This document shows, piece by piece, positions 1-6,597 of a stretch of 12,908 bases of DNA. A program made the position numbers and the translations under genes. The notes beneath the pieces were generated by a model. It worked only from the letters and a program-made list of their open reading frames with translations. It searched no databases and was not told the DNA's origin. Position 1 is the first letter of the stretch; every line of letters begins with the position of its first letter. Source of the DNA: Prevotella sp. (GTDB lineage: Bacteria > Bacteroidota > Bacteroidia > Bacteroidales > Bacteroidaceae); assembly GCA_021204735.1 (NCBI GenBank), contig JAJPYV010000211.1, positions 11,197-24,104 of the forward strand. The letters are read 5' to 3'.

Positions 1-2
1 AC

Positions 3-62
3 GACACCTTACGTACCGCCCTTGATGCCTATTTATCTTATGTGATAGAACGTACAAAATAA
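3..62 (+). CDS. C-terminal end of an unidentified protein (partial, runs off the left edge)
   Basis: An open frame entering from the left edge ends at a TAA at 60-62. The visible residues end in ALDAYLSYVIERTK, an amphipathic, plausibly helical C-terminus. The stop lies only 4 bp from the end of deoC on the opposite strand, so the two genes would be tail to tail, which is normal bacterial packing. With only about 19 residues visible the family cannot be named, and the frame could be open by chance. The protein-like composition and the tight convergent spacing are the only support. Confidence 0.4.
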   Translation, partial: DTLRTALDAYLSYVIERTK

Positions 63-66
63 TCTG

Positions 67-1020
67 TCAGAAAAATTTCGTTTCCTCACCAGTTATCTCG
101 CTCAGCAACATGTTGGCAAGTCGGCTTGTACCTAAGCGTAACCACTTGTTTGTCAACCATTTCTCACCTAAAACTTCTTTTACTATAGTATAGTAAATCA
201 GAGCATCCATAACGGAATTCAATCCACCAGCAGGTTTGAAACCGATTTGAATACCCGTCTTATCATAGTATTCTTTTATAGCTTGACACATCACGTAGGC
301 TGCCTCAGGTGTTGCAGCAGGTTCTAATTTACCGGTAGAGGTCTTGATGTAATCTGCTCCTGCATACATTGCTATGATAGATGCTTTCTTGATGTTTGAT
401 GCAGTTTTTAGACAACCTGTCTCCAATATTACCTTCATAGGTACCTGTCCGCAAACTTGTTTCAATTCACTGATATCATCTGCCACACTCTCGTAGTCAC
501 CACTAAGAAACTTACCAACAGGCATCACTATGTCTATTTCCGTTGCTCCGTCTCTAATGGCAAGTGCTGTCTCTGCTATCTTTACCTCCATCAGTGCTTG
601 TGATGATGGAAAACTGCCTGATACACAAGCTATTTCCACGCCGTCTATTTCGAGAGTATCACTTACTATTTTTGCAAAGCAAGGATAGACACATATTGTT
701 GCAACATGTGGCAGATGTGGATAATTTGCCTCGAATTTGTTCACGTTTTCTGTGAACGATAATACACTTTCCTCTGAATCTGTGGTCTTTAACGTAGTCA
801 GTTCAATACTTCCGAACAGAAATTTCTTTACTTCTAACGTATCGTTTTCATGAACTTTTTCTGTAATTATTTTCTTCACTGCCTCTTTGATATTCTCATC
901 TTTTAAGTCAGTGTCGTAAAGTGAGAGAGCTTCCTCATATTTGTTTATTCTCTTTCTAACATGCTCATGCTCATGTCCACAGCCACATTCATTGTGGTGC
1001 TCATTACTGTTTGTAGTCAT
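67..1020 (-). CDS. deoC: Deoxyribose-phosphate aldolase (DeoC) with His/Cys-rich N-terminal tail
   Basis: Class I aldolase that cleaves 2-deoxy-D-ribose 5-phosphate to glyceraldehyde 3-phosphate and acetaldehyde in cytosolic deoxynucleoside catabolism. The protein has 317 residues and a TIM-barrel fold is expected. The family signatures are visible: EIDIVMPVG with Asp163, YIKTSTGK with the Schiff-base Lys226, GFKPAGG with the proton-relay Lys262, and a phosphate-binding LGTSR near 297-300. The first ~20 residues (NEHHNECGCGHEHEH) form a His/Cys cluster absent from the E. coli enzyme (about 259 residues), and residues 21-60 are a further N-terminal extension, which is longer in Bacteroidetes-type DeoC. 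The ATG at 1020 is the first in frame and keeps this tail. The gene is last in the leftward cluster, 36 bp after the MazG-like gene, with no promoter of its own visible. The function is secure; a metal-binding role for the tail is speculation. Confidence 0.95.
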   Translation of the reverse strand: MTTNSNEHHNECGCGHEHEHVRKRINKYEEALSLYDTDLKDENIKEAVKKIITEKVHENDTLEVKKFLFGSIELTTLKTTDSEESVLSFTENVNKFEANYPHLPHVATICVYPCFAKIVSDTLEIDGVEIACVSGSFPSSQALMEVKIAETALAIRDGATEIDIVMPVGKFLSGDYESVADDISELKQVCGQVPMKVILETGCLKTASNIKKASIIAMYAGADYIKTSTGKLEPAATPEAAYVMCQAIKEYYDKTGIQIGFKPAGGLNSVMDALIYYTIVKEVLGEKWLTNKWLRLGTSRLANMLLSEITGEETKFF

Positions 1021-1056
1021 ATTTTTTATGTTTAAAATTTTCTTTATATTTATAAC

Positions 1057-1395
1057 TCATTTGGTAAGTTTTTTATTGTTCTTATGTCTTTCTTTATCTC
1101 TTTGAGTCTTTTTCTCTATGTTTTTCAATATAGCTTCTGTCATGTCAACGCCTGTTTGGTTTGCAAGACAGAATAATACCCAAAGCACGTCTGCCATTTC
1201 ATCAGATGGATCTTGCGTTTCACCCTCCTTGAAACTTTGGTCACCATATTTACGTGCCATTATTCTTGCCAATTCCCCAACTTCTTCAGTTAGACATGCC
1301 ATATTGGTGAGTTCGCTGAAATATCTCACGCCATATTTCTTAATCCACTGGTCTACAAGTTGTTGAGCTTCTCTTATTGTTAAATCATTTGTCAT
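1057..1395 (-). CDS. MazG-like nucleotide pyrophosphohydrolase
   Basis: Small all-alpha NTP pyrophosphohydrolase of the MazG/dUTPase superfamily, 112 residues, with a single MazG domain. These enzymes hydrolyse (often non-canonical) nucleoside triphosphates to the monophosphate and pyrophosphate and clean the nucleotide pool. The metal-binding pattern is visible: ExxE at Glu38-Glu41 in TEEVGE, and ExxD at Glu66-Asp69 in DEMADVLW. The C-terminus is a Lys/Arg-rich tail (KKTQRDKERHKNNKK). Single-domain length matches the MazG-like/RS21-C6 group rather than full two-domain MazG of about 260 residues. It sits 34 bp after dtd and 36 bp before deoC on the same strand, so co-transcription is likely. 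The preferred nucleotide cannot be read from sequence. Confidence 0.9.
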   Translation of the reverse strand: MTNDLTIREAQQLVDQWIKKYGVRYFSELTNMACLTEEVGELARIMARKYGDQSFKEGETQDPSDEMADVLWVLFCLANQTGVDMTEAILKNIEKKTQRDKERHKNNKKLTK

Positions 1396-1429
1396 TATTT
1401 GAAATATCCAAGTTGTTACCTTTATATGA

Positions 1430-1882
1430 TTACTCTTTATTTTTCGTATCCATGCAAATTGTTACAGGACCGTCGTTAAGTAATTCCACTTTCATATTTG
1501 CTCCAAATTCGCCTGTTCCCACTTGTTTGTCAAGTGCTTTGCTGATCTTGCTGCAGAATTCATTGTATAGAGGAATAGATACCTCATGTTTGGCAGCATG
1601 AATCCACGAAGGACGATTACCTTTTTTGTAGGATGCTAATAAAGTGAATTGACTAATCACTAATATCTCGCCTCCAACATCAGTAATTGGTAGATTCATC
1701 ACACCGTTTTCGTCATCGAATATTCTTAGTGCAATAATTTTTTTCACAAGCCAATCACCATCTTCTGTGGTGTCGTTGTCGGCAACTCCGAGAAGAATTA
1801 AATAACCTTTACCAATAGTCGACTTTATTTTGCCTTCTATTTCTACTGATGCTTTACTAACTCGTTGGATTACAGCCTTCAT
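1430..1882 (-). CDS. dtd: D-aminoacyl-tRNA deacylase
   Basis: Chirality-proofreading enzyme that hydrolyses D-aminoacyl-tRNA (D-Tyr and others, also Gly mis-charged on tRNA-Ala), recycling the tRNA in the cytosol. The product from the ATG at 1882 is 150 residues, the family length of about 145-150, and begins MKAVIQRVSKASVEI, the canonical DTD start. Two active-site motifs are present: SQFTLLA near residue 78 and the C-terminal Gly-Pro motif in NDGPVT near 136-141, which forms the cross-subunit cis-Gly-Pro chiral selector. KKGNRPSW matches the conserved loop after the first motif. A TTG at 1903 in the same frame would add seven residues and overlap the uvrC stop. I chose the ATG because it matches the family and has an A-rich AAAAAAGAT just upstream. 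The gap to uvrC is 17 bp, so translational coupling or co-transcription is likely. Confidence 0.95.
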   Translation of the reverse strand: MKAVIQRVSKASVEIEGKIKSTIGKGYLILLGVADNDTTEDGDWLVKKIIALRIFDDENGVMNLPITDVGGEILVISQFTLLASYKKGNRPSWIHAAKHEVSIPLYNEFCSKISKALDKQVGTGEFGANMKVELLNDGPVTICMDTKNKE

Positions 1883-1899
1883 AATATCTTTTTTCAGTA

Positions 1900-3732
1900 T
1901 CAATTGTTCTCTTGATGAAAATATTCGAATACTATCTTGCCCTTACTAACACCCAAAACTTCAATCAGTTTTTGCTTATCTGATTCTTTTATTTGCTTTA
2001 CTGTTTTGAACTTATTTAAGAGAAGCGACTTACTTTTCGGTCCTATACCCTTAATATCATCCAATTCAGAATGTAATGCATGCTTACTTCTCTTGTCTCT
2101 GTGGAATGTAATGGCAAAGCGGTGTACTTCATCTTGCATGTGTGTAAGTAAACGAAATAATTCACTTTCTGTTTTCATCCCAATCACCACTGGCGGAACA
2201 CCATAAAGTAGTTCATTGGTTCTATGCCTATCGTTTTTCGCCAAACCAGCAATTGGAATATTCAGGTGAAGTTCATTTTCCACAACTTCTCTAACCACGC
2301 TCATCTGTCCTTTACCACCGTCCGTAATAATTAGGTCGGGTAGGGGTTGACCTTCATCTTGCATTCGGCTATATCTGCGGCGAACTACTTCTTGCATTGA
2401 TGCATAATCATCAGGTCCTGTAACAGTTTTGATGGTATATTTACGATAATCCTTTTTGCTTGGCTTCATTTTTTTGAATACCACACATGCTGCTACAGCA
2501 TCACTTCCGGAAATGTTAGAGTTGTCGAACATCTCTATTTGGTAGGGTATCTTTGGCAGTTTCAGTGCATTCTGAATTTCCTTCATCAATCGTACGCTTT
2601 TTTGTTCGGGATTCAACTTTTCTGCTTGTTTCAGTCTGTCAAAGCGATACTGTTTCCCGTTCATTTCCGAAAGGTCAAGCAATTTTTTCTTGTCTCCTCT
2701 TTGCGGCACAGTGAATGTTATACCCTCGAGAGACATGTTGAGTGCCTTTGGGATAATGATTTCACTTGATCTACTTCCAACTTTTTCTCGAATTTGAAGA
2801 ATGCCAAGTTGTAGTATTTCTTCGTCTTGCTCGTTCAACTTTTTCTTAAATTCAAACGTGTAGGCTTGATTTATGCTGCCATTTGTAACATGCATATAGT
2901 TTATGTATGCTGTATTCTCATCATTAGCTATTGAGAATACATCTACATTGTCGATAGTATGACTGACAACCTCACTCTTTGCACAGAAGTTTTCCAATAA
3001 TACATACCTTCTTTTTAATTCCTCTGCTTCTTCAAACCGAAGCTGCTCAGCTAAATGCTGCATCTGTGAAAATAGCATTTTAGACAGTTCGCGGGTTTTT
3101 CCTTTCAATATCTCTTGTGCTTGAGTTATACATTCCTGATATTCTTCGTGGCTCTGTTTTGCTATGCATGGAGCATCACAGTTGTGAATATGATATTCTA
3201 AGCAAGGTTTATATTTTCCTTGCTCTATACCTTCCTTTGTAATTGGAAATCTGCACGTTCTCGGCTTGTACAACTTTTTAATCAGTTCGAGGACCGCATA
3301 CATTGAGCCCAAATGACTATATGGTCCATAGTATGTTCCCCACTTTCTGTTTATATTTCTCGTTTTGAATATACGCGGGAAATACTCTTTAGTTACGCAG
3401 ATTGATGGGTAGGTTTTCCCATCTTTCAGTAGTATGTTGTATCTCGGTTTGTATTTCTTAATAAGATTGTTTTCAAGCAAAAGGGCATCTTCTTCTGTAT
3501 TTACTACAGTATAGGAGATGTCCATTATCTTGCTTACTAAGACTTTCGTCTTAAATCTGTCAACCTCTTTATGGAAGTAAGAAGAAACACGATTTTTTAG
3601 ATTTTTTGCTTTGCCTACGTATATAACAGTATTATTGTTATCATAGTATTGATAGCAGCCTGGCTTTGATGGTAAGTTGCTCACAATACCTCTAAGGTGC
3701 TCAAGTCGTTTCTCGTTTTCTTCTTTCGTCAT
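1900..3732 (-). CDS. uvrC: Excinuclease ABC subunit C (UvrC)
   Basis: Dual-incision nuclease of UvrABC nucleotide excision repair; it joins the UvrB-DNA complex and cuts on both sides of the lesion. Its 610 residues match the usual length, and domains are in the standard order. An N-terminal GIY-YIG nuclease (about 16-100) has YVGKAKNLKNRVSSYF with Arg48, and the metal-binding Glu87. A Cys cluster (Cys160, 177, 185, 189) corresponds to the Fe-S ligands reported for E. coli UvrC, with a slightly longer first gap. The UVR motif that contacts UvrB is at about 226-250. The RNase H-like 3-prime-to-lesion... i.e. second nuclease has Asp403 in MFDNSNISG, Asp471 in ITDGGKGQ and His537 in EVHRFAI. Tandem helix-hairpin-helix motifs follow at about 556-605 (IKGIGPKSKSLLL, LIEVLGVSKGKI). 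The start ATG at 3732 is 61 bp after apt; a parS site lies in that gap. No damaged residue was seen. Confidence 0.97.
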   Translation of the reverse strand: MTKEENEKRLEHLRGIVSNLPSKPGCYQYYDNNNTVIYVGKAKNLKNRVSSYFHKEVDRFKTKVLVSKIMDISYTVVNTEEDALLLENNLIKKYKPRYNILLKDGKTYPSICVTKEYFPRIFKTRNINRKWGTYYGPYSHLGSMYAVLELIKKLYKPRTCRFPITKEGIEQGKYKPCLEYHIHNCDAPCIAKQSHEEYQECITQAQEILKGKTRELSKMLFSQMQHLAEQLRFEEAEELKRRYVLLENFCAKSEVVSHTIDNVDVFSIANDENTAYINYMHVTNGSINQAYTFEFKKKLNEQDEEILQLGILQIREKVGSRSSEIIIPKALNMSLEGITFTVPQRGDKKKLLDLSEMNGKQYRFDRLKQAEKLNPEQKSVRLMKEIQNALKLPKIPYQIEMFDNSNISGSDAVAACVVFKKMKPSKKDYRKYTIKTVTGPDDYASMQEVVRRRYSRMQDEGQPLPDLIITDGGKGQMSVVREVVENELHLNIPIAGLAKNDRHRTNELLYGVPPVVIGMKTESELFRLLTHMQDEVHRFAITFHRDKRSKHALHSELDDIKGIGPKSKSLLLNKFKTVKQIKESDKQKLIEVLGVSKGKIVFEYFHQENN

Positions 3733-3771
3733 TTACTTAATCTTCTGTTTTACAGTAAATTCCCTTAAACT

Positions 3772-3787
3772 TGTTTCACGTGAAACA
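3772..3787. other. parS centromere site 1 (between apt and uvrC)
   Basis: TGTTTCACGTGAAACA is a perfect match to the bacterial consensus parS, the ParB (Spo0J) loading site used in chromosome segregation. It is an exact palindrome that extends to 18 bp (3771-3788) with the flanking T and A. It lies in the 61-bp gap downstream of the apt stop, 6 bp from it. An 18-bp palindrome could also form a short hairpin, but there is no loop or T-run as in a terminator, and an identical 16-mer occurs 700 bp away. Binding by ParB is established for this consensus; occupancy here is inferred. Confidence 0.93.
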
Positions 3788-3793
3788 AATATA

Positions 3794-4324
3794 TTACAAG
3801 CACATCAAAGTACTAATTTCGGTGTCCTTGTCAAATTTGTCTCTGCCGTTCAATTGCTCACTTACAAGTTCTATCAAGAAATTCACGTATATCTTTTTTG
3901 GATGAAACTTACTTACTAAGTTATATGCTGCCCTCATTGTACCACCCGTAGCGAGTAAGTCATCATGCAGCAGTACAACATCGTCTTCGGTAATTGAGTC
4001 GCTATGTATTTCGATCGTGTCTGTTCCATACTCCTTACTATAACTTTCCTGGACGGTTTCAGCAGGAAGTTTGCCAGGTTTACGGCACAATACCACACCG
4101 GCATGCAGTTTGATTGCTAAGGCAGACGACATAACAAAACCACGGCTTTCTATACCGACAATTTTAGTTATGCCCTTATCCTTGTACATTTCGTACAATT
4201 CATCTTCCATAATTTTCAGACACTCAGGATTTTTAAACAGTGTCGTTACATCCCTGAAAAGAACACCCTTCTGTGGATAGTCGGGAATGCTTCTCAAATT
4301 TTCTAATAATGTTTTGTTGTTCAT
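3794..4324 (-). CDS. apt: Adenine phosphoribosyltransferase
   Basis: Converts adenine and PRPP to AMP and pyrophosphate in cytosolic purine salvage. The 176-residue protein has the type I phosphoribosyltransferase fold. Visible signatures are the N-terminal hood IPDYPQKGVLFRDVTTLF (13-30), the adenine-specific GIESRGF (57-63), the flexible loop around RKPGKLPAET (81-90), and the PRPP-binding motif VVLLHDDLLATGGTM (115-129) with the acidic pair followed by ATGGT. The ATG at 4324 gives the standard start, with an A-rich upstream stretch and no clear Shine-Dalgarno. The gene is flanked on both sides by parS sites, in the 169-bp gap from mnmG and the 61-bp gap to uvrC. A weak promoter candidate lies upstream at 4402-4433. 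Function is secure. Confidence 0.97.
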   Translation of the reverse strand: MNNKTLLENLRSIPDYPQKGVLFRDVTTLFKNPECLKIMEDELYEMYKDKGITKIVGIESRGFVMSSALAIKLHAGVVLCRKPGKLPAETVQESYSKEYGTDTIEIHSDSITEDDVVLLHDDLLATGGTMRAAYNLVSKFHPKKIYVNFLIELVSEQLNGRDKFDKDTEISTLMCL

Positions 4325-4401
4325 TTGTTTTTATTTTTAATGTTTTTATCTCATCTTGTTAATAGTTTGACTGCAATCTTATTCAATATCTATTGCTTAT
4401 T

Positions 4402-4433
4402 CTAAGGTATTATGTATTTTATTTATTTTCAAC
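4402..4433 (-). promoter_or_regulatory. Weak candidate promoter for apt
   Basis: On the minus strand GTTG (4433-4430) is followed after 20 bp by TACCTTAG (4409-4402). Each differs by one base from the Bacteroidetes TTTG and TAnnTTTG boxes, and the spacing is right. It lies about 80 bp upstream of the apt ATG in a 169-bp AT-rich gap. Two mismatches in AT-rich DNA make this tentative; apt could instead be read through from mnmG. Confidence 0.3.
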
Positions 4434-4471
4434 TATTTTCATCGAAAACCCATTGCGAAAAACATGCTGAT

Positions 4472-4487
4472 TGTTTCACGTGAAACA
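4472..4487. other. parS centromere site 2 (between mnmG and apt)
   Basis: A second TGTTTCACGTGAAACA, identical over all 16 bp to the site at 3772-3787 and starting exactly 700 bp from it. It lies in the 169-bp mnmG-apt gap, 6 bp beyond the mnmG stop codon. Two perfect copies of a 16-bp palindrome within 1 kb are far beyond chance and support a genuine ParB-loading cluster. Confidence 0.95.
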
Positions 4488-4493
4488 TACGGT

Positions 4494-6365
4494 TTATCGT
4501 TTCATAAGAACTAACATGATATTTATATCGCTGGGTGATACACCAGGAATCCTGCTTGCTTGTGCAAGTGTTTCCGGGTCGATTTTTATCAGTTTTTGAC
4601 GGGCTTCTGTTGATAATTGCTTCATCTCTGAATATTTGAAATGTCCCCTTATTTTGATGTTTTCTAAGCGGTGCATTTTATCCGCTATGATTTTCTCACG
4701 CTCAATATATCCCTTGTACTTCATACTGATTTCAGCCGCTTCAGCAATCTCTTCCTTCCTGTTAGTAGGTGAGTTGAGAATTTCTTTTAGTGCTGGAATA
4801 TTTTCGGCGATGTTATCAAGAGTAATCTGTGGACGGGCAATCAAGTCGGAGATTTTGCATCCCTCACGCAAAGGAGTAGTGCCCAATGCCTCAAGTGCAG
4901 AATTAATTTCCTTTGGTTTTACTGAGGTAGTATTGCAGAAATTTATAATCCTTTCTACCGCCTCTTTTTTCTCCATCCACCAATCATAACGCACACGTGT
5001 AGCGAGCCCTAAGTTATATGCTTTTTCTGTCAGACGGGCATCGGCATCATCCTGTCGCAACAGTATTCTATATTCAGCCCTACTGGTAAACATGCGGTAT
5101 GGTTCGTCAACACCTTTTGTTACCAAGTCATCGATAAGAACACCGATATAAGAATCGTCCCTATGCATTATGAATGGTTCACTGCCACCACATCTCAAAG
5201 CTGCATTGATACCAGCCACAGTGCCTTGACCACCGGCTTCCTCGTACCCGGTTGTTCCGTTCATTTGTCCAGCAAAAAACAATCCCTTAATAATTTTTGA
5301 TTCCAACGAATGATCAAGTTGGGTAGGGTCGAAGAAGTCATACTCTATCGCATATCCTGGACGGTATATTTTCACGTCACGCAGAGCGGGAATTTTTCTT
5401 ATTGCAGCCAATTGTATGTCCATAGGCATACTTGATGAGAAACCATTTAGATACATCTCGTTTGTTGTCTCGCCTTCAGGTTCCAAAAATAGAGGATGTT
5501 GTTCCTTTTGTGGGAATGTTACCAATTTTGTTTCAATAGAAGGACAGTAGCGAGGACCTATACTTTGTATCTGTCCGTTATACAATGGCGAGTCGGCTAT
5601 ACCGCTCATCAGTGTCTTGTGAACTTCGGGATTTGTATAGCACGTCCAGCAAGGCAGTTGTTTGAGCACCCTATGTTTGCCCATAAAACTGAACTGGTGA
5701 AAGTCGGTTTCGCCCTCTTGTATTTCCATGTCCTCAAAATGCACAGTCCGTTTATCTATTCTCACAGGCGTGCCTGTTTTCATCCTCGCTGAATTTATCC
5801 CATGCCGAGTGATACTTTCTGTAAGGTGCATCACTGCAGGTTCTGCCATGCGACCGCCAGGCAACTTGCAGCGGCCCACATGAAGCAGACCGTTGAGAAA
5901 TGTGCCCGCAGTGATGACAACACACTTAGCTCTCAGTTCAACGCCCCACACAGTGCGCACCCCGACAGTCTCGTTGCCCTCAACCAACAGTTCTTGAGCC
6001 TGGTCTTGCCAAATATCAAGGTTCGGGGTGCTGTCTAATACAGTTCGCCATTGCCAGATGAATTTCTCACGGTCGCACTGTGCACGTGGGCTCCAAACGG
6101 CAGGTCCTTTTGATCGGTTGAGCATTCTGAATTGTATAGCCGTCGCATCCGTTACCAATGCCATCTGACCTCCGAGAGCATCTATCTCTCTTACGATTTG
6201 ACCTTTTGCTATACCCCCGACTGCCGGGTTACAACTCATCTGTGCTATCTTGTTCATGTCAATGGTAACAAGACATGTGCGTGCGCCCATGTTTGCCGAA
6301 GCGGTGGCAGCCTCACAACCGGCATGCCCACCTCCGATAACAATGACATCGTATTTGAGAAGCAT
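4494..6365 (-). CDS. mnmG: tRNA uridine-5-carboxymethylaminomethyl(34) synthesis enzyme MnmG (GidA)
   Basis: FAD-dependent partner of the GTPase MnmE; together they install (carboxymethyl)aminomethyl groups at C5 of the wobble uridine U34 in tRNAs reading split codon boxes. The product from the ATG at 6365 is 623 residues, a normal MnmG length. It opens with YDVIVIGGGHAGCEAA, the Rossmann FAD site (GGGHAG at 11-16). Also visible are SCNPAVGGIAKG with Cys45 and YCPSIETK with Cys274, matching the two functional cysteines of E. coli MnmG (Cys47, Cys277), then FFAGQMNGTTGYEEAGGQG and FTSRAEYRILLRQDDAD. The C-terminal helical domain ends in RIPGVSPSDINIMLVLMKR, the tail region that contacts MnmE. 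A TTG at 6401 would add 12 residues, but lies inside the -7 promoter box, so the ATG is preferred. mnmE is not in the window. Confidence 0.97.
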   Translation of the reverse strand: MLLKYDVIVIGGGHAGCEAATASANMGARTCLVTIDMNKIAQMSCNPAVGGIAKGQIVREIDALGGQMALVTDATAIQFRMLNRSKGPAVWSPRAQCDREKFIWQWRTVLDSTPNLDIWQDQAQELLVEGNETVGVRTVWGVELRAKCVVITAGTFLNGLLHVGRCKLPGGRMAEPAVMHLTESITRHGINSARMKTGTPVRIDKRTVHFEDMEIQEGETDFHQFSFMGKHRVLKQLPCWTCYTNPEVHKTLMSGIADSPLYNGQIQSIGPRYCPSIETKLVTFPQKEQHPLFLEPEGETTNEMYLNGFSSSMPMDIQLAAIRKIPALRDVKIYRPGYAIEYDFFDPTQLDHSLESKIIKGLFFAGQMNGTTGYEEAGGQGTVAGINAALRCGGSEPFIMHRDDSYIGVLIDDLVTKGVDEPYRMFTSRAEYRILLRQDDADARLTEKAYNLGLATRVRYDWWMEKKEAVERIINFCNTTSVKPKEINSALEALGTTPLREGCKISDLIARPQITLDNIAENIPALKEILNSPTNRKEEIAEAAEISMKYKGYIEREKIIADKMHRLENIKIRGHFKYSEMKQLSTEARQKLIKIDPETLAQASRIPGVSPSDINIMLVLMKR

Positions 6366-6398
6366 GATAAATCTGAATATAGCGTGCAAAATTTGTTG

Positions 6399-6431
6399 CA
6401 AAAGTAAGAAATAATGTTGTATTTTAACAAA
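6399..6431 (-). promoter_or_regulatory. Promoter of mnmG (Bacteroidetes type)
   Basis: Reading on the minus strand, TTTG (6431-6428) is followed after 21 bp by TACTTTTG (6406-6399), a full match to the -33 TTTG / -7 TAnnTTTG consensus of the Bacteroidetes primary sigma factor. Transcription would start near 6392, giving a leader of about 25-30 nt before the mnmG ATG at 6365. Confidence 0.7.
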
Positions 6432-6435
6432 ATAC

Positions 6436-6466
6436 TTTGATTTATCGCTAAAATAAAGTATATTTG
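6436..6466 (+). promoter_or_regulatory. Promoter of the frdCAB operon (Bacteroidetes type)
   Basis: TTTG (6436-6439) and TATATTTG (6459-6466) are separated by 19 bp, a full match to the Bacteroidetes -33/-7 consensus. Initiation would fall near 6472-6475, leaving a leader of about 125 nt before the frdC ATG at 6598. Its -33 box lies only 4 bp from the -33 box of the divergent mnmG promoter. Confidence 0.75.
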
Positions 6467-6597
6467 CAACCCCTATAAAAGTTTCTATTATATAAATAAT
6501 GTATGAGGTATAACTACTTTTATTGTGGTATAACGTTTATGTAGGTGTTAGTGAATTTACAAATAAAACAATTAAATACTTAATTTTAAAATCATTT

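Noticed and set aside
716..724. Perfect DnaA box (TTATCCACA on the minus strand), which with nearby parS might suggest oriC
   Set aside because: It is a single copy inside deoC coding sequence, and no cluster or AT-rich unwinding region accompanies it. One 9-mer match in 13 kb is not strong evidence of an origin.
1883..1903. TTG start at 1903 for dtd overlapping the uvrC stop
   Set aside because: DTD proteins begin M(R/K)AVIQRV, which the ATG at 1882 provides exactly.
3771..3788. Palindrome as a transcription terminator after apt
   Set aside because: It has no loop or T-tract and the identical 16-mer at 4472-4487 matches the parS consensus exactly, so parS is the better reading.
5496..6038. 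Plus-strand open frames opposite mnmG
   Set aside because: They are antisense to a well-conserved gene, have Cys/His-rich shadow composition and no recognisable domain or start signal.
6366..6401. TTG start at 6401 for mnmG
   Set aside because: It lies within the predicted -7 box and adds 12 residues before the conserved FAD motif; the ATG at 6365 is the family start.
6366..6597. AT-rich divergent intergenic region as a candidate replication origin
   Set aside because: No DnaA boxes were seen, and its AT-richness is explained by two promoters and the frd leader.
6523..6597. Upstream extension of frdC starting at the ATG at 6523
   Set aside because: The added 25 residues do not resemble FrdC, while MWLFNSSIGRKVVMSVTG from 6598 is the typical start; the stretch fits a 5-prime leader.
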